From NCBI GenBank assembly GCA_017937655.1, contig JAGBDE010000037.1, forward strand, positions 1 through 64,000: 64,000 bases of DNA, read 5' to 3'. Below are positions 51,336-60,247 of this stretch, in pieces. Position numbers and translations under genes: made by a program. Position 1 is the first letter of the stretch. Each line of letters begins with the position of its first letter. This stretch comes from Clostridia bacterium. GTDB lineage: Bacteria > Bacillota > Clostridia > Christensenellales > Aristaeellaceae. Under the pieces are notes generated by a model, which saw only the letters and a program-made list of their open reading frames with translations, did not search any database and was not told the origin of the DNA.

Positions 51336-51648
51336 TTACCCCACCTTCGCTTTGGATAGTAAAAAAAAGTCGATAGCTTATTCCTATGATCCCTACATTA
51401 TTAACAATATTGGTTTTCTCACGGGCAAGCAGTTGGCCCGCCTTGTTGTATACCTTTATTTCTGTTATAGGCTCTCGCTTGTCGCCCGGCGTGCTGAGCA
51501 AAAACGAAGCCGTCACCCTACCATCTTCCAACACTCTGGCTGTGGTAACCGTGGCGGTATATTCTTGTCCACCTCTGAGGTACACAGCATAGGAAATTTC
51601 ACTTTTCAGCCTGTCTCGTAGTGCCGTAAGCAGCTCTTCGGTTATCAT
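51325..51648 (-). CDS. Small phage tail protein
   Basis: A 107-residue protein. The start EELLTALRDRLKSEISYA is followed by strands (YAVYLRGGQEYTATVTTARVLEDGRVTASFLL). No named family is recognised. Its place between gpI and the fibre suggests a fibre-linking or baseplate edge protein. ATG 51648 follows GAAGGGAG. Confidence 0.7.
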   Translation of the reverse strand: MITEELLTALRDRLKSEISYAVYLRGGQEYTATVTTARVLEDGRVTASFLLSTPGDKREPITEIKVYNKAGQLLAREKTNIVNNVGIIGISYRLFFTIQSEGGVNDA

Positions 51649-51667
51649 CTTGTTCTCTCCCTTCCGC

Positions 51668-52237
51668 TCACATTTCCGGCCACTGGCCGCTTAGCAACTC
51701 GCCACAAAGCGGGGCCCTCAACTGTGCTGCCATTTCTCCGTTCATCTCCACACTCATTTTTTCGTATCCACCCACGCTCACCTCGTCCAGCACGCTTCTC
51801 ACGTTCTTTGCCGCCGCTACGGCTTTCTCTACCCATGCAGCGTTTTTTTCGTTCCACTCGCCCGTTACCGTCACCCGGAAATGGAAGGGCTCGCCGCCAT
51901 AGTCCCAGCTTTCCTCCAGCTGTACGCTGTCAAAATAGCCTTCCAGAAAGTCGTATATGGCTTTGGGCGTGCCAAGGTACGAAAAAAGCGGTGTCGCCTT
52001 GGCAATCCATCGTCTTTTCGCCTCTACGTCCGCATTGTAGTCGTACAGTATGCCAAGCTCCCATGCCATCTCGTCCAGCCGCCACTCGGGCATTGCGTTC
52101 ACGTCGGTCATCAGTCGCAGGCTTTCCTGTACCTTCTCCCGCATCAGCTTCATTCCGGCATAAAACCCCTCCGCCACGGCCCGTCCGTTGCGGTCGCTCA
52201 GCAGAAAGGCGGGAAACAGCTTGCTCATCTCATTCAT
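51668..52237 (-). CDS. P2 gpI-like baseplate/tail protein
   Basis: A 189-residue protein of the Tail_P2_I family. Motifs are LPEWRLDEMAWELGILYDYNAD-like MPEWRLDEMAWELGI, KRRWIAKATPLFSYLGTPKAIYDFLEGYF and the Trp-rich ESWDYGGEPFHFRV. In P2, gpI helps attach fibres to the baseplate. It starts 4 bases inside the gpJ stop region, which is the classic J-I order. Confidence 0.88.
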   Translation of the reverse strand: MNEMSKLFPAFLLSDRNGRAVAEGFYAGMKLMREKVQESLRLMTDVNAMPEWRLDEMAWELGILYDYNADVEAKRRWIAKATPLFSYLGTPKAIYDFLEGYFDSVQLEESWDYGGEPFHFRVTVTGEWNEKNAAWVEKAVAAAKNVRSVLDEVSVGGYEKMSVEMNGEMAAQLRAPLCGELLSGQWPEM

Positions 52238-53331
52238 GCTGTCACCACCTCAAGGGTTATCTCACCTGCAAGGCAGGCGTTTTCCGGGATGGGCGTATAT
52301 TCCACCGCACCGCCGTTCATATGGCTGCCCTCCGCCCACGTTACGCGGGCTGCACCGGCCTGATACAGCATCGCCATCAGCTTGTCGGGGTTAAAGGCAA
52401 GGCCTATCTGCCTGTCCTGCCACTTTCGGTATTCCTCCATGGCTGCCTGCGCCGCCTTGTTCAGGTTTTCTCCCTCCCCGGCGGTCACCTGTACATTCAG
52501 CCCATAGGGAATAACCTCCGCGGCAAGTACCTGCACCGTGTCCGTCAGGGGACGCACATCCTCCGCATTCAGTTTTGCGGTCACTTCTGCCAGCAAAGCC
52601 TCGCTACCCGCATCCTCTTCCATTACAAGATAAACGCCCACCACGCCCGCACCAAGGTTCAGGGCCTTAGCATCCACAATCTGGGTGGAAACGCTCATAG
52701 CAAGGTTTTCGTACATCTGCGCGGGGCCTGCTGTGGTGCTGGCCAGTCCATAATTGCGGATCCTCTCCCGGTAGCTTTCATCGTCTTCCCGATCCACGCC
52801 GCCGGAGGCATCCTCCGTGGTGTAAATGCCAATCACCGCAGGACAGGAAAGCGTCAGCTGCATCTGCGTCCCTGCCGTAAGGCCGTTTCCCGCCTTCCCT
52901 GCATCCCGGCAGATAATAGAGGCTTCCACTTCCTGCCCTGCGCCGGTCACGTATACCGTACTGTCCAGCAGGTACAGCTTCTGCCCGTCGGCGGTCATTG
53001 CGCTTCCCGCCTCAATCTCCCTTTCCACCCCATCGGCGGCAAAGGTCATCTTTACCCGGCAGCGGGCGGGTTGCGCCTCAATACGTGTGCAAAATTTTCT
53101 TTCTCCGCAAAGGTCAAGGTAATCCCGCACTGCGTATCTGAGGTTGAACATCCTAAGAGCATTGTCCACCCCGGCAAACACCTGCATAATCATGGCCTGC
53201 ACGCCACGCAAAAGCATCTCCTTCTCATCCCCAGGGTATAGGACGTCTCCTCCTTTTTCCGAGTACGCCAGCATCATGGCCGCCCAAATTTCTTCCGGAT
53301 CATAGGATAAATAATGAGTCTCGCTGTCCAT
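52234..53331 (-). CDS. Baseplate assembly protein J-like
   Basis: A 365-residue baseplate wedge protein (Baseplate_J family). Typical parts are GAGQEVEASIICRDAGKAGNGLTAGT, the DRE-x-D-E-S-Y-R-E-R-I-R motif (GGVDREDDESYRERIRN), NLGAGVVGVYLVMEEDAGS and the late VTAGEGENLNKAAQAA. It assembles with gp25 and gpI. ATG 53331 follows GGGAGGAG; the frame continues upstream but overlaps gp25. Confidence 0.92.
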   Translation of the reverse strand: MDSETHYLSYDPEEIWAAMMLAYSEKGGDVLYPGDEKEMLLRGVQAMIMQVFAGVDNALRMFNLRYAVRDYLDLCGERKFCTRIEAQPARCRVKMTFAADGVEREIEAGSAMTADGQKLYLLDSTVYVTGAGQEVEASIICRDAGKAGNGLTAGTQMQLTLSCPAVIGIYTTEDASGGVDREDDESYRERIRNYGLASTTAGPAQMYENLAMSVSTQIVDAKALNLGAGVVGVYLVMEEDAGSEALLAEVTAKLNAEDVRPLTDTVQVLAAEVIPYGLNVQVTAGEGENLNKAAQAAMEEYRKWQDRQIGLAFNPDKLMAMLYQAGAARVTWAEGSHMNGGAVEYTPIPENACLAGEITLEVVTA

Positions 53332-53386
53332 TTCTTCTCCTCCCTTCCTTTGTTTGCAATAGAAAAGGAGCAAGGCGGTCTCCGCC

Positions 53387-53698
53387 TTACTCCTCCACTT
53401 CAATCAACACTCTGAGAAGTGTCTCGCCTGTGTCCCTAATGCTTGCTTCCGCCTTCACCACTTCTACCGCCGGTTCCCAAATCATCACCCTGTCCAGTTC
53501 AGGAAGAAGTCTTTCGTTCAGCTCCGGAAGAGGAAGGTCAAAAAGCTCCGGGTCAAACCCTCTGCTTCGGTCGTAGGGAACTTCCCCTCGCTTTGCCATT
53601 ATGAGGTTCTTTGCGTTCTGCACCACTCGCGCAGTCGCCTCGCCACATTCCTCAAAGGGAATATCGACGGGCTCGTTTGTTATCCAGTACTGTGCCAT
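53387..53698 (-). CDS. gpW/gp25-like baseplate protein
   Basis: A 103-residue gp25-like protein. Markers are AKNLIMAKRGEVPYDRSRGFDPEL (lysozyme-like fold start with L-x-x-x-x-G-E-x-x-x-x-P-x-x-G) and RVMIWEPAVEVVKAEASI. It joins the baseplate hub to the wedges. ATG 53698 follows GGAGGGAAAT. Confidence 0.88.
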   Translation of the reverse strand: MAQYWITNEPVDIPFEECGEATARVVQNAKNLIMAKRGEVPYDRSRGFDPELFDLPLPELNERLLPELDRVMIWEPAVEVVKAEASIRDTGETLLRVLIEVEE

Positions 53699-53718
53699 AT
53701 TTCCCTCCGGACTCAACG

Positions 53719-54414
53719 TCATTTACTCGTTTTTGGGGTTTTGCGGCTGTTGATGTTTGTGTTTTTTCTGCCGGTACTTTGCAACGAGCTTACTTGTTGA
53801 ACCCTGTTCAAAAATGTTGTTCCTGTCGCGTTCTTTTTTTCAGCTGCATTTGTAACAGAAGCTCCACTGCCAAACAGCGTATTCGTCAGTTTACTGACTG
53901 CACTCGTTGTCAACCCGGAAGTGGAAATACTTTTTTGGGCAGCATTTGTCACTTTGTCCCACCAGTTTGTATCGCCTCCGGATTTTTTCCCCGAGGTAGA
54001 TATCGCAGGAGTGTTATCACCTTTTGTACATTGTTTCATCTTCAGCTGCACGTTGCAGCTTATCCACTGTCCCAATGTACTCATGGCCACATCCTCAATC
54101 CCCGCCTCTACCAGCATCAGTTGGCAGGGCAGTAACTTTTCTCCCCCAAGGTAGAAGTAACTGCTCTCCCCTCTACCGGCTTCCTCCACCAGCTTCATGG
54201 CTTCTTCCTTCACCTTGCACCCAAGGTAAGCGTTCAGTTCCACCGTCATCCCCACTTCATAGGGCTTCCCGTTTTTCCGGCTCACATACTTTTCGCCGTT
54301 GCCAGTCTTCTCTTCGGTCTCACTGCTGCCCTTAATGCTCAGGTCGCTAAAGCTCTGTATCAGCGTCGGCGTCACCACAAAGCGGTGTCCGTTCCAACTT
54401 CCAATCTCAGCCAT
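53719..54414 (-). CDS. Phage tail protein downstream of gpX
   Basis: A 231-residue protein. The first 130 residues are strand-rich (EIGSWNGHRFVVTPTLIQSF, KPYEVGMTVELNAYLG, KLLPCQLMLVEAGIEDVAMS), and the last 100 are a low-complexity Ser/Thr/Asn/Lys tail. I do not recognise a family. Position between gpX and gp25 suggests a hub component or adaptor. ATG 54414 follows AAGGAGG. Confidence 0.72.
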   Translation of the reverse strand: MAEIGSWNGHRFVVTPTLIQSFSDLSIKGSSETEEKTGNGEKYVSRKNGKPYEVGMTVELNAYLGCKVKEEAMKLVEEAGRGESSYFYLGGEKLLPCQLMLVEAGIEDVAMSTLGQWISCNVQLKMKQCTKGDNTPAISTSGKKSGGDTNWWDKVTNAAQKSISTSGLTTSAVSKLTNTLFGSGASVTNAAEKKNATGTTFLNRVQQVSSLQSTGRKNTNINSRKTPKTSK

Positions 54415-54431
54415 ATTCCCTCACCTCCTTC

Positions 54432-54647
54432 TCACATCCTCCACGGTGCAGCCTCCGCCCCGGAAGTTTCCGGTGCCATCACTGGCAGCCGTACCAGCTC
54501 ACCACCTTCAAAAAAGGTTTTCCATACCAGTTCCGGGTTAAAGCTCATCAGCTCCGCAGCGTATTTTTCATTTCCGTACACCATCAGGGCAATTTCGTCA
54601 AAGGTCTCACCCGCGCTGCACGGCCATACATATCCGCTGTATTCCAT
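54432..54647 (-). CDS. Phage tail protein X (LysM-like)
   Basis: A 71-residue gpX-like protein with a LysM-type core: GETFDEIALMVYGNEKYAAELMSFNP then GGELVRLP. In P2, gpX is an essential small tail protein. Its ATG overlaps the tape-measure stop by one base (TGATGG). Confidence 0.88.
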   Translation of the reverse strand: MEYSGYVWPCSAGETFDEIALMVYGNEKYAAELMSFNPELVWKTFFEGGELVRLPVMAPETSGAEAAPWRM

Positions 54648-57600
54648 CAGGCAAATACCTCCACTTCGTCGCGCATTCTGCGTTCCTCCATCCAGCGTTC
54701 CAGCCGCAGCTTATCCTCTTTCAGCTTGTTCTCCACACCCGTAGCATCGTTTGCGTAGATCACTGGCGAATAGACAATCTGTACCGGCTGCTCCCGTCCG
54801 GCGTTTAACCCTCCATTTCTGCCAATCAGCTCACCCCAGGTGAAGCCCGCTGCCTGCCGCGCACTGTTGAGCAATGCGGCCACACGGTCGGTGTGTTCCT
54901 CCGGTATCGCCCATTCTGGGCCCGCCTCGCCAAAAATACTGGCTTCCGTCGCCCTTCCGCCTTCGGCATATGCGGACATGGTCAGCAGGTTGTGGTTGTT
55001 TATCTGTCCTGGTTTTCTTACTTCCACATCGGCTACCAGTACCGGGCTTCCCCAGCTTTCCATCAGGGCGCTTTGCGCTCCGCTTCCGGCCTTGCCTGCC
55101 TCCTGGGCAAGTCCCTTTTCGTCCACCGTCGCAGACAAAGGAGGAAGTTCTGTCCTGCGATAAATCTCCGGGTCGAAACTCGTCTGCACATAGTCTCCAT
55201 AATAATCCACGTCGTGTTTTTGATACAGCAGGGCTGCAGCGGCCGCATATTCACGCATAGGATGATTGGTGTCTATGTCCAATCCCAAATCCGATAGAAT
55301 GGCATCTGTATCATACAGTTGGTTTATGTTCCTGACCCAGGCCTTTTGATCGTCACTGAGCTTGTTCAAGAACCAATCATCTATGGTTGTCAAAGGTTCA
55401 AATGCGCTTACATATCGTCCTTTGATATCCTCGTTCCGGCTCAGCGCTGAAAAATAACTCGAACCTATATCGTCTGTCAGGAAGCCACCACTCCATAGCA
55501 TGTCTCTATTTTCTACAGCAGACGGATCCAGTGTCCTCATATGCCCTGCAATATCCTCTGCGTCATAAACCATTTGCATGGCTTTATGTACCCCGGGAAT
55601 ATGCATGTAATTTTCCAGCAGCGGCTGTAGCCTTCTGGCAGTATCTTCAACTGCATCGAGGCTATCTGCATATTCATTTACATCTGCACCTGCCGGAAGG
55701 AACCTTGCCCAGTCTGCCGCATCCATGCTAACGTTTCCGTTTGCATCCCTTTTTAAGTAGCCGTTTGCATACAGTTCCCGCATCAGCCACCAGCCGTCTG
55801 ATAGTGCCCCTTGCCCCAGAAGTGTGTCGAGCAAATTGGTAAACATCTGCCCCGTCGCATTGTCGATTTCCAACATATCAGCTTCGTATTGTCTGTCAAA
55901 CTCGCTGAAAAAGGCGGCCTTGTCGGCTTCTGAATACGGCATTCCCGTTTCCGGATTGATATTCCCCCGCCTTATGTTTTCATCGTACATCTCTTGAAGG
56001 TAGGCTCGTTCCCCGGCGTTTTCTTCTCCTCTCTTTTGCTTGAACGCCTCTGTCTCCATATTCAGCGCAGCAAAGGCATCCTCTGCACTATCCCAGCTGA
56101 TGTTTTGATACTTGTACATCATCTGGGCCCATTCCTTCTTCTGTTCCGCACGGGTAAAAATGGCCATGGCATCGTTATACTGCTGTATCTTCTCAAGGAT
56201 GGCTGCATATTCATCGCCGGTTATCAGGCCATCGTCCATAGCAGACCCTATCGTGCTGCCAATGTCATTGCCAAGCGAGGTTGCTTCTGCAATCAGGTCA
56301 TCATAAACCGCGCCGAGCATCAGCATTCCACTTCTGTATGTGGAACTGTCCAGGGCCTCTTCGTCACCACCCCACATCATGCTTAAATAGCTGCTGCTGG
56401 CATCAAAGCTGGTATCCAGCGCCGTCATGAACTCCGTATGCAGGTCGTTGGCAAGACCCTGAATACTTTGCTTGTCATCCTCGGTCAAAGTTTTGCCTGT
56501 CACTGCCGCCGTCAGCAATCTTTGGGACAGGCTGACGCTGGCATCCTCGTATGCTTGCGCAGCTTCTTCCAGCACCGCGATGTGCTTTTCGTATTCTTCA
56601 CGTCCCGCTTCGCTCGCATCGAAGAGATCTTCAAGGCTTCCCGTCAGTTCGTCCACATTTATGCTCATGTCGCCAAACTGTGCCTTAAAGCGTTTTTCAG
56701 CCTTTTCGTTTTCATAAAAGGCCAAGCCAATCCCAGCCAATGCAGTCAACACCGTAAGGCCTCCCGGCGTTGCCACAGCCGCCAGAAGCTTTATCGCAGT
56801 TCCTGCCACAAGCAGCGTCGGGCCTGCTGCAGCCACCGCACTCAGCGAAGCGGCAATTCCTTTCATTGCCGCCGGATCCATGTTGGTTATGCTGTTGACC
56901 ACACCTGTAAGGATGTCGGCGCCCCCTTCAACCATAGGCGAAATGGTTTCACCCACCGTGGTTTTGAGTGCATCCCACGAAGCATTCAGTTCCCGTAATG
57001 CACCGCCCGGGCCTCCGTCCATCAGCTCGCTCATGCCCAGGGTAAAGCCGTCGCTGCCCTCAATTTGTTTTTTGTAATCTATGATGGTTCCCAGCGAGTT
57101 CAGCAAGTTCAGCGCTGTGATGGTCGTTCTCTTGCCAAACAGCTGTCCAAGCATTGCGTTTTGTTCATGCTCAGGCAGGCTCGCAAGGGACGCATCCAGT
57201 TCGCCCAGGATCTGAATCATGGGTTTCAGCTGGCCGGTTCGCGCATCATACATGCTAAGGCCCAGTTCATTCATGGCCGCCGCCGTATCCGTGACGTTTA
57301 TTCCGGCGTCATCCATGTAGGTTTCAAACTCAGTCCAGGCATCTTCGGTCATGCTCATTTCCCGCATGAGCTTTTCTTTGCTCATGGTGGGGGCCAGCAG
57401 CGTCAGCATGAAATTTCTCAACTGCGTACCGGCGCTTGCTCCCTGCATGTCCTCGCCATATTGGCTGATTGCGCCGAGGATGGCCAGCACCTCACTGCTG
57501 CCGCCAGCAAAGAACTGCGCACCGCTGCCCAGTCGCTGTAGCGAAAGACCAAGCGTGTCGATGTCCGCCGCGCTGATTGCCGCTGTCTTTGCCATCTGGT

Positions 57601-58063
57601 CGGAAAGCGTCCCAGCTTTTTCCAGCGGCATGTCCAATGCATTCAGTGTGTAGTACAAATAGTTCAGGCTGTCCGCCATCTGCAGGTTGCCAGCCGTTGC
57701 CATGTTCATCACCGACGGCAGAAGGGTCTGTATGTCCTTCATCCCCAGGCCCAGCTGTGCCATCAGCACTTCGGCCTCCGCCGCCTGATCCATGGTATAC
57801 CGGCTGGTCTGCGCTATGGTTTTGTTAATTTCATGCAGGGTGTTCATCGTGCGCTCGTCATAGCCGCCCAGCGCGCGTATCTCCCGCATAACGTCATCGT
57901 AGGCCACAAACTCCTGTGTAGCCTCTTTTCCAAACTTGATAATCTCTTGGCTAAGGCCGTTTACACGGTTTCCCAGGCTAAGCAGTTTGTTGCCAAGCGC
58001 AGAAAAACTTCCGTCCACCTTTCCGCTCAGCACCACCAGGGTTTGCAACATTTGCTGCGCCAT
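54647..58063 (-). CDS. Phage tail tape measure protein (TP901 family)
   Basis: A 1138-residue protein. The N-terminal TP901 core has FVAYDDVMREIRALGGYDERTMNTLHE, QAAEAEVLMAQLGLGMKDIQTLLPSV and TSRYTMDQAAEAE. A hydrophobic Ala/Gly-rich stretch (about 390-450) is typical of tape measures. The C-terminal half is long and helical. It sets tail length and guides DNA ejection. Length predicts a fairly long tail. ATG 58063 follows GGAGGGAAATGT. Confidence 0.93.
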   Translation of the reverse strand: MAQQMLQTLVVLSGKVDGSFSALGNKLLSLGNRVNGLSQEIIKFGKEATQEFVAYDDVMREIRALGGYDERTMNTLHEINKTIAQTSRYTMDQAAEAEVLMAQLGLGMKDIQTLLPSVMNMATAGNLQMADSLNYLYYTLNALDMPLEKAGTLSDQMAKTAAISAADIDTLGLSLQRLGSGAQFFAGGSSEVLAILGAISQYGEDMQGASAGTQLRNFMLTLLAPTMSKEKLMREMSMTEDAWTEFETYMDDAGINVTDTAAAMNELGLSMYDARTGQLKPMIQILGELDASLASLPEHEQNAMLGQLFGKRTTITALNLLNSLGTIIDYKKQIEGSDGFTLGMSELMDGGPGGALRELNASWDALKTTVGETISPMVEGGADILTGVVNSITNMDPAAMKGIAASLSAVAAAGPTLLVAGTAIKLLAAVATPGGLTVLTALAGIGLAFYENEKAEKRFKAQFGDMSINVDELTGSLEDLFDASEAGREEYEKHIAVLEEAAQAYEDASVSLSQRLLTAAVTGKTLTEDDKQSIQGLANDLHTEFMTALDTSFDASSSYLSMMWGGDEEALDSSTYRSGMLMLGAVYDDLIAEATSLGNDIGSTIGSAMDDGLITGDEYAAILEKIQQYNDAMAIFTRAEQKKEWAQMMYKYQNISWDSAEDAFAALNMETEAFKQKRGEENAGERAYLQEMYDENIRRGNINPETGMPYSEADKAAFFSEFDRQYEADMLEIDNATGQMFTNLLDTLLGQGALSDGWWLMRELYANGYLKRDANGNVSMDAADWARFLPAGADVNEYADSLDAVEDTARRLQPLLENYMHIPGVHKAMQMVYDAEDIAGHMRTLDPSAVENRDMLWSGGFLTDDIGSSYFSALSRNEDIKGRYVSAFEPLTTIDDWFLNKLSDDQKAWVRNINQLYDTDAILSDLGLDIDTNHPMREYAAAAALLYQKHDVDYYGDYVQTSFDPEIYRRTELPPLSATVDEKGLAQEAGKAGSGAQSALMESWGSPVLVADVEVRKPGQINNHNLLTMSAYAEGGRATEASIFGEAGPEWAIPEEHTDRVAALLNSARQAAGFTWGELIGRNGGLNAGREQPVQIVYSPVIYANDATGVENKLKEDKLRLERWMEERRMRDEVEVFA

Positions 58064-58107
58064 ACATTTCCCTCCGCTCTCTCCTTAAGGGCTGCCTGTA
58101 TCAGCTG

Positions 58108-58311
58108 TCAAAATGCAGCCAACACCAGGCCCTTCCCATCCGGGAACATAAAAAAATAGACCTTCTCGCCAATCGCGAAGGTCTTTCCGCCAGCAGTGGG
58201 AAGAACTCCTGTCGTAACGCCATCCCGGTCGTAGCTTTTCACCCGGTATCCTTCCGGCGTCACCTCGGCTACTTCTCCCCGCTCAATCATTGCACCGCAT
58301 CTATTTTCCAT
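58108..58311 (-). CDS. Minimal gpV-like baseplate spike OB-fold protein
   Basis: A 67-residue protein with the OB-fold pattern of phage spike proteins: RGEVAEVTPEGYRVKSYDRDGVTTGVLP and GEKVYFFMFPDGKGLVLAAF. Normal gpV/gp45 proteins have a C-terminal beta-helix needle of over 100 residues that is absent here. The needle may be in another protein, or this may be a hub adaptor. ATG 58311 follows GGAG at 7 bases. Confidence 0.72.
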   Translation of the reverse strand: MENRCGAMIERGEVAEVTPEGYRVKSYDRDGVTTGVLPTAGGKTFAIGEKVYFFMFPDGKGLVLAAF

Positions 58312-58558
58312 GGTTTTTCTCCATTTGTCTTTTTATATACTCCTGCCCATAGCGGCACTTGTCCAGGCATTCACAGCTGCCATATTTCACGCACCTGCTT
58401 TTCTTTCTTTCACACAGGTACATCCGCACCAGCTCATGGGTAGGTAACTTCTCTATTTTTGGTATTTCTTCATCGTTGTTTTTTCTCTTTTTTCTTTTCC
58501 CGCTTACGGCTCCGGGCTTCGTTACCTCGTAAATGGGGATCCCTTTCAGCCTGTTCAT
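58301..58558 (-). CDS. Small cysteine-rich phage protein
   Basis: An 85-residue protein. A Lys/Asn-rich middle (SGKRKKRKNNDEEIPK) is followed by a cysteine cluster (LCERKKSRCVKYGSCECLDKC) that could bind zinc or iron. No known family. It lies between gpD and the spike-like gene, where an iron-binding spike tip would make sense. ATG 58558 has GAGGGGTG at 6-base spacing; an earlier GTG overlaps that site. Confidence 0.65.
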   Translation of the reverse strand: MNRLKGIPIYEVTKPGAVSGKRKKRKNNDEEIPKIEKLPTHELVRMYLCERKKSRCVKYGSCECLDKCRYGQEYIKRQMEKNHGK

Positions 58559-58570
58559 GCTGTTCACCCC

Positions 58571-59488
58571 TCACCAAATGCTCTCCACACAGCGGAGCAT
58601 CTTCACCCGGCTCTTGCGGTTTATGAAGTCGTGCTCCAAGTCCTCAACAAGCCATCTTCCCCCGGCGTCACCCGTGCTGAGGATGTCCACCCTCTCAAGG
58701 GCTGTCATCGCCGGATCAAATTCCATTTGCAGCGTCATTTCTTCCGCTTTTCGGTTGTTCATCAGCAGAAGGCCTCGCGCATACCTTCCGGCAACCGCCG
58801 CATTTTCTGCCGGAATATCCGTCCGTACATCCCAGATCAGTCTTTTTTCTGCCCTGTCAACGGCGCTGGCTCTCGCATAGGGGCTGACAATCGTTAACCC
58901 CTGCAATCTCCGCCGTTCATGCCGGATGTACCGGCATCCGGGCCCGTCTGTTTTCACTTCAAGGCTCTTCACGGCCTCCCGTTTTTGCGCATATTCAACT
59001 CCAATGGCCTTCATTTCGCCGCCGGATATTTTCAGGGTCGCGCCTTCCCGTTCCAGAATCCGGCTCAAAAAAGCCGGTGCACTCTCGTTTTCGCGTAATA
59101 GATATGGATATCGTAGACCACCGTCAACGCCGTAAAGGGCGCTTCTCATGCCGCATTCCGATGCGCACAGGGCCATCATTTCATTCAGGGTTTTTCCCTC
59201 GTAGCTGGCGTTTCGTCTCCCGCCTGCCATCTTCGGCATGCTGCTTAAAAACACGCGGTATCTGCCCTCCTCCGGCAGTATCGTGTTTATGAACAAATCT
59301 CCTGTGTTGTAGCCGTCCAGTACCACCTGCAGCCGGTCGCCTTCCGCCGGTTTCCAACCCATCCACTTTCCCCCGTCTTCAAAAACAATCTCCATCCCAT
59401 CGCATCTGCAACCTGCCACATCCCGGTTGAGGGCGCTCACGATGTCCACCTGGGCTGTGATGTCCACATTTTCATATATCAGCTGCAC
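58571..59488 (-). CDS. Phage late control gene D-like protein (baseplate hub)
   Basis: A roughly 305-residue gpD/gp27-like hub protein. Markers are VDITAQVDIVSALNRDVAGCRCDGMEIVFEDG, YRVFLSSMPKMAGGRRNASYEGKTLNEMMALCASECGM, ENESAPAFLSRILEREGATLKI and the late ILSTGDAGGRWLVEDLEHDF. In P2-like phages gpD is the central hub. It normally comes after the tape measure; here it precedes it. GTG 59488 has GGAGG at 6-8 bases; ATG 59503 has no good site. Confidence 0.85.
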   Translation of the reverse strand: MQLIYENVDITAQVDIVSALNRDVAGCRCDGMEIVFEDGGKWMGWKPAEGDRLQVVLDGYNTGDLFINTILPEEGRYRVFLSSMPKMAGGRRNASYEGKTLNEMMALCASECGMRSALYGVDGGLRYPYLLRENESAPAFLSRILEREGATLKISGGEMKAIGVEYAQKREAVKSLEVKTDGPGCRYIRHERRRLQGLTIVSPYARASAVDRAEKRLIWDVRTDIPAENAAVAGRYARGLLLMNNRKAEEMTLQMEFDPAMTALERVDILSTGDAGGRWLVEDLEHDFINRKSRVKMLRCVESIW

Positions 59489-59564
59489 CCTCAGCACCTC
59501 CATAAATGCGACGGCGCAAGGAGGGAGCGTCTCCCTCCCCGCGCCGTTTTCTTGTTATCTCCGC

Positions 59565-59735
59565 CTACCCCGCCTTGCGCCTCTTCTGCGCCGCCGCTTC
59601 CTCCTGCTTTTGCCGCACATCCATGATCGCCGTGCAGATGTCGTAAAAAAGCAGTATGCTCATGCTCATAAAGTCGCTGATGGGGGTATGGCTCACCATG
59701 CTGGCGGCGGTTACTTCCCGTAAGTATCCGCTTCG
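59565..59735 (-). CDS. Frameshift extension of the tail assembly chaperone (E' / T-like)
   Basis: A 56-codon frame in the -1 register that would follow the chaperone: RSGYLREVTAASMVSHTPISDFM, then SILLFYDICTAIMDVRQKQEEAAAQ. Its L-R-E-V-x-x-x-S-x-V-S-H-T-P-I-S-D-F pattern is typical of P2 E' or lambda T extensions. It overlaps the chaperone C-terminus. A canonical X-XXY-YYZ heptamer (AAAGGGC, 59741-59735) lies at the junction inside a strong hairpin (CGCTTCG/CGAAGCG). It could also start at its internal ATG 59696, but no ribosome site is seen. Confidence 0.72.
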   Translation of the reverse strand, partial: RSGYLREVTAASMVSHTPISDFMSMSILLFYDICTAIMDVRQKQEEAAAQKRRKAG

Positions 59736-60154
59736 CCCTTTCGGGACGAAGCGACCAGAAAAACCGTTGCCGTCTGCACCGCCTTCATGGCGTCAACCAC
59801 GCCCAGCTTGTGCATCACGTCCACTTCGTCCACATCCTCGCTGCACTTGGCGCAGGCCTTGGCAAACAGGGCATAGGCCTGCCGGCTGCTCACCTTAAAA
59901 ATGTTCTTGCTGTCCCGGTCGCTGTCCATGGCATTCACAAAGTCAAATCCGGTCAGCTTGCCAAAGTCGTAGGTCAGCTCTTTGATTTCCTTGTCGCGCA
60001 CCGTAATAGGCTCTTTCAGCTCCATCACGCCCCGGGTCAGCTTCTCCATGGCTTCCTCTGGGGTCAGCTGAGGAGGGGTCTGGGACTCCTGCTGGGCTTC
60101 CTGTTTTTCCTTCTGGTTTTCCATGGTCTCATTCTTTTTTTCGATGTCGCTCAT
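59711..60154 (-). CDS. Phage tail assembly chaperone (gpE-like)
   Basis: A 147-residue protein. A charged low-complexity N-terminus (KKNETMENQKEKQEAQQESQ) is followed by a helical core (PITVRDKEIKELTYDFGKLTGFDFVNAMDSD, AYALFAKACAKCSEDVDEVDVMHKL). It ends GEADTYGK. It lies between tube and tape measure, where tail chaperones that fold the tape measure are found. A -1 shift near its end would add the 56-residue extension. ATG 60154 follows AAAGGA. Confidence 0.85.
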   Translation of the reverse strand: MSDIEKKNETMENQKEKQEAQQESQTPPQLTPEEAMEKLTRGVMELKEPITVRDKEIKELTYDFGKLTGFDFVNAMDSDRDSKNIFKVSSRQAYALFAKACAKCSEDVDEVDVMHKLGVVDAMKAVQTATVFLVASSRKGEADTYGK

Positions 60155-60247
60155 TGTTTCTTTTTCCTTTCTTTGTCTTTATACGCAAATGGGGAAAAGC
60201 GAAATCATTTCGCTTTTCCCCTGCAAAAACCTGACGGAAACAAACCG

